Shown here piece by piece: positions 45,541 to 57,332 of a DNA stretch of 64,000 nucleotides (the first letter of the stretch is position 1; each line of letters opens with the position of its first letter). The notes beneath the pieces were generated by a model. That model was not told the DNA's origin. It worked only from the letters and a program-made list of their open reading frames with translations, and made no database searches. The translations under genes and the position numbers were made by a program. Source of the DNA: Gavia stellata (Eukaryota; Chordata; Aves; Gaviiformes; Gaviidae); assembly GCF_030936135.1 (NCBI RefSeq), contig NC_082599.1, forward strand, positions 6,558,847 through 6,622,846, read 5' to 3'.

Positions 45541-48500
45541 AGAAGTTGTACTGAGCTGAGTAAAATCTTGCTTTATATTTTGTCTGTGAGGATTTTTTTT
45601 TAACCGGGTTTCCTTTGACAGCGAGGCGAAGGCAGCCGTGCTGTGTGTCTATCAGTCACTCCATAACAACTTGTGTTTATTTCATACTTTCTTCAAACTT
45701 CACAGAATGGTTAAATTTCATACTCAAGTTCATTCCTGCCAATGTGTCAAAGAGAGACACAAATAAGTATTTCCACTGGGGGGAAATTGGCAGCATCACT
45801 TCAACCATTCCCTTAGACATCAGAAACCCAGGTTGGGGAGCGCCACTTGGGCCCCATCTGAGCTGCCCTTGGTTGTGGTGGTGAGTGTCATCCATGGCCA
45901 GGGAATAAGGCCTTACCTAAGGTAGATGTGTCCCATCAGTGGTAGGAGCCTTTCCCCCTTTTTGCCTGTGCTTCTCTGACGGGAGGACCAGTTTTCTCTC
46001 TCCTGCAAAGATTAGAAGAAACCAAAGTACGAGTAATGTCGGCAATTAGGACGTCTGGGTTGAAGCATTTGGGTCTGGGGTTAACACAAGACTAAGGATG
46101 TAGTCATAAATTCTAATTCTTATGAAACTACGTGTGCACATGGTCTCTCATGATCCTCACTGCATTTTCCTTATAAAGTTCTTTATCTTTCTTCATGTCC
46201 TTACTAGCTTGGGCTTCTCAGAAAAGCACATGCCCAAACAGTACTCAGCCTTTTGTCCTTTGTACAGGTACTTCGGAGATATAGATACTTCCAGCTGATG
46301 CACTTGCTGCCTAATGACTGTTTTATTACCGTTTGTCATTCACTGGATATAGTCATAAATTACCCTTGACATTTTAATTTCTTATTTAAACTTCAAACAC
46401 GTTACACACAAGCTAGCACGAGATGCTTTTTATTTTTCTTAGTTGCAAGGTTGTAGCTGTGTGGTCACTGTTGGGCTTGGCAGGTTCTGGCAAGGCTCGG
46501 GTGGGCTTTCCCTCCACACTGATTTCAGCCAGAAAGGAAACTGGGTTTTGTGACTGAGTGGGACCTGCTGTACACTTTGCTTGCAATTTGCAACAAGTTG
46601 CATACTCTCTTCAGAACCCCTTCTCTAAGGTGGCAGTTATACGTCCTGTCTGGTGTCACTTTCTTCTTCTCCTGTCTTTTTCACCTCTTCAGACTGTGAG
46701 CTTTTTGGACAGAAATTCTCTTTTACTATGAATGGGAAATTACACCTAATAACGAGATTCTGTTTTCAGTTAATACTGTCTGAACACTGATTGCAAATAA
46801 ATAATATTTATAGTACATTGTAATTTCCTCTGTGGTATTCCCTTAGCTTCTCCTACACATTCCTGGCATCATAACATCTTTAATTAGTTTTGACTAATAC
46901 TCCCTCAGATTTTAAGACAGGTGCACAGTGAATCTGCATTATATCAGAGATGTCAACAGCTCTGTGCCATTGGAACAACAAAAAATAAAACTAACAACTA
47001 CAAAATAATTAATAAAATTAAATGGGTTTAGTGGGCTAAAATTATTTTTAAAACATTTACCCAATTTGTGACCCACCACAGTTCAAGAGTTGACTATATG
47101 GCACTTGCGAGATGGTGTTTCCCAGGTCCAGCCTGTTCCATGTCTGCTTCCCATGGTGTGCAGGGTCCACCGAGAAGCAGCCATGAGCCACATGCACGCT
47201 TTTCATCGATTTGGGTGCGCACTGAACAGTCCTGACGTTGCATCCTCTCAGGAGATGATGTGTTTAAACACATCCATACCCAAAGGTAGTGCAACTCATA
47301 TTTGCAAGTTTGTGTGCCAGGAAAGGGTGTTTTTGTTTGTAAGAGTAGTTTATTGACAGTCAGCTGCCTACAAGCCTCACTGAAGTCTGTCTGTCTGGGA
47401 AGACGACCCTAAAGCTGAGCCAAAGCTCCACCAGCACAGGAGATCAGATGCAAATGACCATTCGGTACCCTAAGTAAGTGAATTGTTTATTGGTGCAAGA
47501 AATGATCAGTACCCCTAGGGTGAATTTTACCTTCTGCAGAAATCCTTCTGAGTAAAGGTGATATCATTTTGGGGAAGGCAAGCCTCTTCACATGTTCTTT
47601 AATCCTTCCAGTTCTCTTCTGAACCCTCTTACTTTTGGATCCTACCGATGTCCGTACTAAAATCCTAGTTTCCTGTGATGGCTACATGGCATACAGTCTT
47701 GTTTCCAGATGGATTGCTGTCCTTTTTGGTCACACTGAGCAACGCTGTATGTGCTTGGCCCCTTTTAGCCACTATTCTGAGCGCATTGCATTAATAGCCT
47801 GGTCTCTTCAATGGTTACCTCTTCCATAACCTATGTATCACTCACTTACAGATTTTACCCCAAATTATTACATTTTTAAAGAGGTTATTAGTAGAGATAA
47901 CAAAAATATGAGGGCTAAGAGATTTTCCCTTTAACAGTCCATGAGAAACACCAGCTGAATAACATGATGTTTGTGTTTGTTCCTTTGATAGCTATGTAGC
48001 ACAACAAATATACCAATGAAGGACATGAGAATACCAACACAACTGTACCTCTCTGTAGTGGGTTTGATTTCACTACCTAAAGCACACACATTTTTCACAG
48101 GAAATCGAAGTAACGGAAAGGCCTTGAATATTTGCACCCCAGTCAAAAGAGTTAAAGGAAAAAAAAAAAAAGAGGACTACGTGGAACTAACCAATAAAAA
48201 GCTATTTTCTTCAGCAAAAATCCAGACCTGTAGCATAAGCTAGACTGACTGTACTGTTGAGACTATCATTATTAACGAGACCATGCGGATAATTTAGTGC
48301 AGTGTTTCTCAGCTCTTGGCCAAATCAATGGAGCTGCACGGCATGAAACTCCTATTGCACTTGAACGGAAAGAGAAGGTTTTTCCTCCCATTTGCCAGAT
48401 ACCTTTGCAATTCAACAGCTGTGAATTAAAACTGGATCAAGTGCAGAGAAACAATACTAGAATGAATAAGAATCTATGTTATGAAAAGAGATTGAAGTTT

Positions 48501-51400
48501 AGTTTCTTCAGCCTAGAAATAACAGCTGAGAGGATGCATCATAACTCTCAGTAAATAAAGCAGGTGGGAAAATATGAGCGAGGGAGAAAAACATTTAAAA
48601 GACAAATAGAATAGTCAGGGAAAAAATTACCCTGGAAATCAGAAGTGACTTCTGCTCTTCAGAGGACGGAGTCATGAAACTGCTTTGCAGCAGGAGCAGA
48701 GGAGCCAGTCTGACCAAAAGGTGAATAGTTATACATTTCTTCAAGGGATTATGTGCCACAGCACATGCAAGGGGATCTGTGACCCAGCAGACCCCTTGGT
48801 TCCTGCTCGAAACTCTTTGAATTTAATAGAATTAAGATTGGGATCTGCAATAGGACAGTGAAACTTGTTGAATGCTTCCTCCTAGTGGTTTTAGATCAAA
48901 ATGACATATTCAAAGTGCAAAAAAAAGTTGGGGCCTCTATCTCAAACTGTAGAGATTTAAACCTTAACAGATAAATAACTACCTTAAAAAGGAGTGTTAG
49001 CAGCAAGCAGAGAGCTTAGAGGGAGTGGGAGAAAGGGTTGTGCTAAAAGAAAGGTACAGCTTAAAGGTCACAAAATGAAATGAGTGAGAATTTCCAGCGT
49101 AAAACAGAATTAGACGATGAATAGGAAGCTGAAACAGTAATAAATAACTCACTGGCTATATAAGAAAGAAGAAGAAAAAATAAAGAAGATGTGGGATTGG
49201 CTTAAAATGGGGCTGGGATGAGGTTTTGGACAGCTTTAGGGTTAAAGATAATCTATCTATATATATGATAAAGACCAGGTAAATATTCTCCCTCATGTTC
49301 AGTGAAGACAATAGTCAATATGGGATTATGTTTTCCTTGGCTAACAAGAAATGTCTGAATGGAAATGTGAGTACATCCATGGATGAACACAGAAGGGAAT
49401 TAAAGCAATGGGGTCAGGGGCCAGAATAACCCCTTTAAAAAATACTGTTGAAAACTGGTACATGAAACTGCAGATCTGTCAGTAAGGATTTTTTGACAAT
49501 CTGTCAAATCAGGAAAGGTAGCAGGAGGTAAAAAAAAATCCACGAAATCCAACCCAAGTGTAATACTTGTATTTGAAAAGGAGGTAGCAAGCAATTCAAG
49601 CAATCAGAGACTTGCTAATCTGAACTGAGCATGTTGCAGGGCTGTGGAACACGTTTTGAAGGAGAAATAATGAAAGACTTGAAGGAAAGTGGAAAATTGA
49701 ACAAAATAGATTTGAAATCTATTTGCTAAGAAAGAAGAATGTGGTAGATCTTATCCACTGGTATTCTGATAAACAAAATGTAATAGGGCAGAGCATAAAG
49801 TCCTCTGCTGGGGATAAAATGGGGGCATTCGCTCCCAGGTGATGGAAAGAGCAGAGCACTGCAAAGACCTGGATAAATTACTGAAACAAAATGGTTATGA
49901 TGCATAATGTGATGCAGTCATGAAATGGAGAAATGCGAGTGAAGATCTGTCAGCGGAGACACAGACCGTGGAGTGCAGGATGTGCTAATGCACTGGGAAG
50001 GCATGGGTCAGGTCGCATCTGCACCCGTGCATGCGTTGGTAAATGATGCTCGAGAAAGATTCATACGAATCAAACAAGAATTAAAGGGCTTCTACGATCG
50101 ACAGGGGATTAGAAAGGCTTTAGAAAGAAGCCTGGAATCCTAGCTTGTTTAATCCCAGAAAATGAAAGTCAAGAGGAGAGACGTGACTGTTCCTGAGAGG
50201 GGAATAAATGTCAGTGAAGGTTAAACCAGATCATTGAGCAACGCTTATTTTGAATACAGCCTGCATCAACCATCCTTCCTCCTAAGTGTATAGGAGGGGT
50301 GCGGTTTCCCTGTGGTGAGTTTTCCCTGTGGAAGCTTTCCATGATCCCATGGCTATGGGCCAGGCCTCTGGCACAGAGGAAAGCTGGAAAATGCACCTAG
50401 AAAATTTGTCACTCATACCCTGTTGGTCTCAAAACATGAGTTGCTCCAGAACAGCAAGATCCAGTCATCCAAAATGTGTTTGCTTATCCCATCCAGTCAA
50501 TTGAGATGGTCCCTGACTGAGACCTCATATGTGTTGGGATAGCAACACCAGAAGGTGGAAAGAGATTTTCCAGCAACAAGGGCAAAGTAACTTTTGCAGG
50601 CGTGTATAGGGTGTAGCAGAGCAGGCTGGCATGCTCATAAGTCATGTGCAGGACAAGGTTTAATATAAGTGCAGGCAAATAAAAGCAGAAGCTTTTTGAA
50701 CAGGTACTAAACTAAGTTTTGTCCAAGCTGATATGAAAAGCAGATCCAGAGGGTCTGCTTTTGGATAGTATGAACACAAACCAATTGAATGACCTTAGTG
50801 CAGGTAGCTATGTTATAACTATGTCATGTCACCGCTGAAAGGAACTGGAAACACAGGTTTAAAGGCCACCAAATATCTTGCAGGTGAGTGTTGGGCTGCC
50901 TTTGACTAAAAAAAGATATCCAGCTGGGGTTACAACTCTTGACCTGAAGACATCAGGGAGAATGTCTGCCCCCTGGTAATTTGTTTCACAGTTAATTAGC
51001 CTTACACTTAAAATCACAAGCTTACCTTTTCATTTAAATTAACTTGACTTCAGCTGCAAGCCACTGGTTCTTGATATACCTTTAAAGCTACATTAAAAAA
51101 TTCTTTAGTACCTCCAATTTTCATTCAATGAAGGCATTTATTCACTATCACCTCTCTATTTATTATTTTAATGTGAGTGGAATGACCTCTTAAAGCCTCT
51201 CACACAGGCATTTTTTCTCATCAATCAAATAATCTTTTGGCTCTTTTCAGCGTTTTCCTATATCTGACCCAGCAATGCCATAGCTGCTGCCTGTCATGAT
51301 CATTATAGCCCTGATAGTACGCAGCTAATTTTCCTTCTCCTGGGAGCTGAAGAGCAGGAACCAACTGTCAGGAGCTTTATTGGATGTGGCAGGGAAAGGG
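45541..51400. other. intergenic DNA 3' of the channel gene
   Basis: No exon of a neighbouring gene is recognised on either strand. The area contains alternative AATAAA motifs (46796, 46984, 47012), poly-A runs, and an old CR1-like relic near 48380. In mammals the next gene in this direction would be SCN5A, but no SCN5A exon is visible in this window. Confidence 0.65.
48380..48620 (+). mobile_element. ancient CR1-like LINE relic
   Basis: Landmarks of a CR1-type 3' ORF end occur in order but heavily mutated: 'caagtgcagagaaacaatac', 'gaaaagagattgaagtttag', 'ttcttcagcctagaaataac', 'agctgagaggatgcatcata'. These parallel the VQRR...ERLxxLxLFSLEKR coding segment. Boundaries uncertain. Confidence 0.45.
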
Positions 51401-51435
51401 TTAACCCATTCAGCTATCAGGAGCCAGCTGCAAGG

Positions 51436-51534
51436 TATAAAAGATCAGGGGAAAAAAATATATATAGAAGGGAGGAGACAATTGCTTTGGATAGGGGTGA
51501 ATACCTGGGAGAATGGTGTCTGAGCTTTGTCAAG
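51436..51534 (+). promoter_or_regulatory. possible TATA promoter with short first exon
   Basis: TATAAAA at 51436-51442 is followed, about 92 nt later, by a consensus splice donor CAAG|GTAAGG at 51534/51535. This would fit a transcription start near 51466 and a first exon of about 70 nt. No downstream exon or product identified; chance or a solitary LTR is possible. Confidence 0.25.
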
Positions 51535-54344
51535 GTAAGGTCTGGGAGAGCTGGGTGCTGTTTTGGGGGGAGAAGTGGCTTGAGGATGAGCAGTTGAAGG
51601 AAGACTTGGATGAATTTAATGGGACTGGGTATTTTTGGGTAAGGTGTGAGCTTCTGTGGGTGGGAGGATCTCAAGGTGATCCATTTACCCTGGTGAGCCA
51701 TGGAGTACCTTGATGTTTTATTCTGGTGTCAAACCTCCTGGTGGGAGGAGATGACCCTGTGCTGTGTGAGAGGCTGAGTCTGAGCCAGCCCAGAAAAAGG
51801 ATGTCTGGCAGTATATTGAGGAGAGGCAGCTGGGCTGCTTATCAACATAATACATGTTTTCACATGTCTAAAAGAAGAAAATTCATTCGGTCAACAAACC
51901 TCTTTGTAGGATTAGTAACCTGGAAATGTTTAGCTTCTTTCATATTTTCTCCCCTCAAATCAACATTTAATCTTGAAAGGAAACATCTTTCCTAACATAG
52001 GGAGCACTTGCTTAGTTAAGTTTTAGGTCATTCTGCTTGGTCATCTTCAAACATCATCTCACATAATTTGTACACACACATACCCAAAAAATGGGGAAGA
52101 TCTCAAACAGATCTGTACCCTTGTTCTGGTTTGGCACTTCTCAATGGCTAAACCTGCTGCTGGCTGGGACAGTCCCTGGGGCAGTGAGGTCCAGCGTTCA
52201 GCCCTCAGCAACATGCTTGGTGCAGTTCACACCTCAGGCTCAGTTTTTGGTGGATATTTTACCTCAGTAAGGTTCAAGTCATATTCTCAAGTTTCTCCTC
52301 ACAGTGTGGATTGCTGCTTTCTTCTGAAATGAGAACTGGGAGCTGGATGTGGTATTGCATCCCAAGGTTCAACACAGGAGCAATCATCTGCCACAGATCT
52401 CAGGAATGTCAGAGGAGACAAGTGACCTTGTCAGATAGCTGGATTTGGGAAATGGTACTAATGTGTGGAATGCAATGACAGCACTTCTGTTGATACCCAA
52501 CTGTAGGGTAACCTCATCAGTGTGCGCTTGTTCAACCTCAGCAGTGCTCCTCCCATGGTATTCACAAAGCACAGCACAGTGATGTGGGGGACTGTTACCC
52601 CTTATGTATGCTATAAGCCATTGACAGTTTTAATGTTTCACTGATTAGGTATCATATATTGCACACTGCATTTGTTGCCATTAATTGCAGGAACAAAATG
52701 CTTTTAATTAAAAAAGTGGAGGATGCTAAAACTCTCCCTTTCACACAACTGTGTTTGCCAATCATGGGCAAGAGTGACTGCTGTTATGCTCTTAAAAAAC
52801 ATGTGGCTCACTCCTGAGTTAAAGATGCCTACAGAGGTAAACCCAAATCCCGTTAAAAAGCTCTGTGTAGGACTGGATATGCCAGTGCTACAAATGGGGA
52901 AGATGAGTGAAAATACAATGACCACCAAAAAGAGCTATTTTGAGCCCTGCTGCAAAATGCATCACCAAGCACTGCTGCTGCCACTGATGGCGAGCAGCCG
53001 GGGGAGGCTGGTGGAGGTGAAGATGCCCCTATTTCCTTCACACCACTCTTCCCAGCAGCTCTGACTATGCTGTATCACACACTTGGGTTTATATGCAGGC
53101 AAATCTTTTGCAAGTGCATTTGTCAGATTCTCTAGGCAGGGAGTAGGATGCTTGATGTAAACCACATTGACCTAAACATGTAGGTTGTTCCACTGATGCT
53201 GGTGGGATGGGAGGGACACTGCAAATAGCCCCTCCTGGCTGCTCAGCACCTCTTCCCATCTGCATTATGTGTAGCAGGTGCAAAATACAACTTTAATTTA
53301 TCCTACCTCATTTATCAAAGGACAAAGATCTTACTCAATTTGAATATTTTCTTTCCAGAATCACTTTTTTCCCCTGTTCTTCCCTGAAGTTTTTGGGAAC
53401 TTATTTTTGAGTGAGTTTTTCAGAGAAAAGGCAGCTGGCAAATGTTCAAGTTCATATGTCAATTAGTTCCCTCTTCCATTGAGGCTACAGCAGAGTAGCA
53501 AGAAAAATTGTAGTGATACCCACCATCACCCAGAAGTATGTTAATTTCAGCTGTTAGTTAATTTTTAATTTGCCTGGGAAGATTTTACCCAGTTTTCATT
53601 TCTTCAAGCAATTCCTGAGCTAGGCCCTCAGCTGGTATAATTTGATTGATGGTGTTGAGCCCATTTATACCAGCTGAGGACCTTGTCTGCTAAAATCATC
53701 ATGAACTAAACCAAAGTTATGGAGGGTTGGGATTTTTGGGGTTTGTGGGTTTTGGGGTTTATTTTGTCAGTCATGAGACAAGCTAATATGAAACTTACAT
53801 GTTAGAAACAATCCAGAATTTCTTTTTCCCATTTTGATTAAGCTGTGTTCTGAGACAGTCTTATGTGCATTACCAAGCCTTTTAGCAAATACTATTGTAT
53901 CCTCTATTACTGAAATTCTACAAACTTCCTTAAAAATCCATTTCTCGTTTATTTGCATGAGCCTTAGCAGCCCATTAGCTGACATCGGTCCCAACATCTC
54001 CTCCAAACAACAACTCTTCAGACAAATAAACTGATTACGCAGCACTTTACTGGGCACCATCCCTGTTCCTGTGGTCTCTTTCTGGAGTGCACCTTCAGGC
54101 ACCGCTCTTTGGTCAGGAGGGCACTGTCTCCACCTTTCTCTCAAGCTGAGAAAAATCTGAAGTACAGTGGCTCTTACAGACAGCAAAATGACAGAAAAAA
54201 TCTTTAGGAAGTAGGCACTCTTCAGGCAGTGGCTATTTTATAAGCAGGGTCTTCTGCTTATGCTTATGGCAAGAACTTACCAGTTCCAGGAGAATTGGTC
54301 TCCTCAGAACCTCTGAAGAACTTGTTGGTGTTATGTTTGAAGAG

Positions 54345-54375
54345 AAGAAAACAACAACAACAAAAAAACCACCGA
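54345..54375. repeat. (AAC)n / A-rich low-complexity tract
   Basis: Run of aacaacaacaac followed by A-rich, C-interrupted sequence. Confidence 0.85.
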
Positions 54376-55942
54376 ACAAACCACCAAAACCCCATATGTA
54401 AGTGTGTACACATACTTATCTAAAATAAACCCCAATTCAATAAAAATAATGCTGAGAGTTCTGGCTGACTTACTTTCTTCAAGGTATGGAAAGCAAGTGG
54501 GAGGGCTGGGACTGGGTGCCTTTACAACTTACTGCTTACAAGTCAGTTCAGGCAGGAAGAACCCCTGGGAAGAGCTGCATATTCATGTGTTGGGTTTATG
54601 TAGCAAGGGAAATCCAATACAATTTATCAATAATACAGTACAACCTCAGCTCTAGGCAATGCAGGGGAGAAAAGCATCTCCAGAGGTTGATTGATCTCAT
54701 CCATCTAGAGATGGGTAATGACAGATCTCTCTCCACTGACCCTTTGGAGGGGAGACATAATATGACTTACGCAGCTTTGGACTTAGGTCTGACTTTTAGA
54801 CACCTTAATAGGAGGGCATGAATCCCACTATAACTCTTACAAGATTGGGAAAAAATGTGCAGACCTCATAGTTGTAAGCACCAAGCTCTGACAGGTTTAC
54901 TGGACAGTCACAATTTTGGGAGAAAGTGTTGGACTCCGCAGTGAGCCCAAGGCTGTTTAGTCTAGTGAGTACCCTCCTTCGTTTCAGTCTCAGGGTTTCT
55001 TGTGGTATGTTACAGCCCTAAACCAGTCACGGCCTCTGTATCTAACGAGATAATAGGACAGAGAGAGATATTTGTGCTGTATTTCTCAGTATTTCTCAGA
55101 AGCTGTGAATGTTGTTGGAGCCAGGATTTCAAGGCATGTGGACTTGGAGAGTTCATTCTGCTTGTTTGGTTGTTTTTTTTTTTTTTAAGAAATGACTGCT
55201 TTTGTTTGCTTGTCCATTGTACAGGCTAGGTTTCATAGCTGTACTTGTCTTTGTGTTGGATACCAAACTTGGGGTGTGAAGTAAGACTGTAGAGTGGTGG
55301 GATGTTCTTGGGGAGGGACCAACATGAGTGAGTTACTGGTGTCAGTGTGTTGTATGAAAATAGTGAAATGGTGACCCCATTTGTAAGAAAAATGGGGTAA
55401 ACCGTCACTCAGTTCGGAAGTGGGTACCTGCCTTTTACATATATTTACACTTCAACTTTTCCTTTACTTCAAACCATCCACTTAAACCAGCTTTTGTGTT
55501 GTTTTTCCCTTTCGATATGAGCATGAGTGCAGAAAAAGCTGAGAAGTGAAAATCCGTTAGAAAAAGCAAAATATGAAAAGTGGCAGGCAGCGGGAAGTGC
55601 TTCTCCAGCATCCATCCTTTCTGTCAGGCTCCCAAATGCACACAAAGAGAGGCTACTCTTGAACTCATCCAACTCTTTGGTCTCCAAAAGTCAATTGTTA
55701 GGATTTTGTGTTATTGTCTGTGGGTGACTGTGTTTGTGTTGAGGATAAAAATTCTCTTCAAAATACCTGGCAGAAGCCCCAGTCCTGTCCTATTTAAAGT
55801 CACCCCCAAATCAATGCTTGAAAACAGATGAAAGAATAAATAAAAAAACCCTCCCTGAGAGAGCACTCAGAAACTCTGCAGAAAAAAATAAAAATTGGAC
55901 TTTGCTTGGTGCTGAGGAGAGCATTCAATATCCAGCAAGGGT

Positions 55943-55968
55943 CTGACCCCGCTCTCAGAGCGGGTCAG
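55943..55968. repeat. GC-rich near-perfect hairpin
   Basis: CTGACCCCGCTCT is followed after one base by AGAGCGGGTCAG. The arms are reverse complements except for one missing G. Isolated, with no downstream T-run, so not read as a terminator. Confidence 0.75.
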
Positions 55969-57034
55969 CTTGGAAAGCGAAATGTGGTTGTTCAGTGTGC
56001 GCATTGATGTGCTTTAATGCTAGATTTCCAGTCAAGGGCAGTACGGTTCTTAAAGGCTCCATTTGTCAAAGGTAGGGTATTGCATTAAGGATGAAGTATG
56101 AAAAGCTGAGAGCCTTGAGCAATTATAGCTTTGTTTAAAATCTTCTCCAAAGAGGCAAACCAGAAGGATTCAAAGGATTCCTTGATTTTTAACAGGGCAA
56201 ATTTTCAGATGCTTGGAGTACCAAGTGAATTTACTGTAGTTTATCCCAGCAGGCAATTGGGCCTGTTGCATTAGCAGCAGATCCTGGCTGCATGCTGTCC
56301 TCCTCCTGCCCTTTCTTGTTATTGTGAGTGGCAAGCTGGTTTATTACATTAAGGCTACAGGTGATTTGTGCTGGAGGGTCCTCTTGTAGAGGCTCTAACT
56401 TTGTCTCAGATCTAGTTTGGTCTAAAAACTGCTTGCTGGGGAGATGAAGATGAGGGGGAAATCGGTGGTGGGATCTGAAGGAAGTTTCAAGTTGGAAGTG
56501 GGAGTAAGCAGGAGGGGGGCAAGAAGTTTGCAGACCGTGCTTGTAAAGAGGCAGACAAAGGAGAGAAGGAGAAAGCCCAAAGAGATGTGTGAGGGCTAGT
56601 GCTTGCCTCTTCACTCAGGCAAAAGAGGCAGCTGGTGGATATATTCAGTAATTATTTCTGGTTGTATAGCGTTCACTCAAAGGTGGAGGGTGGAGGTCTG
56701 CACATGAAAGTATCTATCTGCATATGAAAGTGTCTCCTGGTCTTTGGTCTTGTTGGTGCCTTTTGTATTCCCCAAGTAGGGAACTGGTCAGCCCAACACA
56801 ACCACCAGTTTGTGAGCGCCTGTTTGTCACTGAATCCTATTATAACCTTCCACCCAGGATTTTGCTGACCACCCATCCTCCTTGTGCCTTCATCCCACTG
56901 GGAGGATGAGTACCAACACACACACGAGCAATCGCCAAAGGCAACGGGGCCCAGAGAAGTTGTCCATGTGCATGCAGTATCAGGATAAGAGTTTTAGATT
57001 AAAAGAAATTGAGGGCAGGCCCCATGTCACCCCC

Positions 57035-57332
57035 ATGTTGGGTGTTGGCCTCTTCTCCCAAGTGACGAGTGACAGAACAAGAGGAAATGGCCTCAAGTTG
57101 CGCCGGGGAGGTTTAGACTCGATATTAGGAAAAATGTCTTTACTGAGAGAGTGGTGAGACACTGGAATAAACTGCCCAGGGAAGTGGTGGAGTCACCATC
57201 CCTGGAGGTGTTCAAGGAATGTGTGGACGAGGCATTGTGGGACATGGTTTAGTGGGCATGGTGGGGTTTGTTTGTTGATGGTTGGACTTGATGATCTTAC
57301 AGGTCTTTTCCAACCTCAGTGATTCTGTGATG
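57035..57332 (+). mobile_element. CR1 LINE 3' fragment
   Basis: About 300 bp with clear CR1 landmarks: 'ctcttctcccaagtgacgag', 'gaggtttagactcgatatta', 'gagacactggaataaactgc', 'tccctggaggtgttcaagga', 'ttggacttgatgatcttaca', ending 'cagtgattctgtga'. It belongs to a different CR1 subfamily from the 30138 copy, as shown by the 'ggacttgatgatctta' tail. 5'-truncated and non-coding. Confidence 0.93.

Larger units (their letters stand above)
51535..57030. other. intergenic DNA, no gene recognised
   Basis: No exon, RNA gene or clear mobile element seen. Contains an AAC/A-rich low-complexity tract at about 54345-54375, a G/T-rich tract near 53725-53765, and a GC hairpin at 55943-55968. Open frames of up to 139 codons on both strands show no recognisable motif. 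Confidence 0.65.

Noticed and set aside
55943..55968. Rho-independent terminator
   Set aside because: No T-run follows and the window is eukaryotic.
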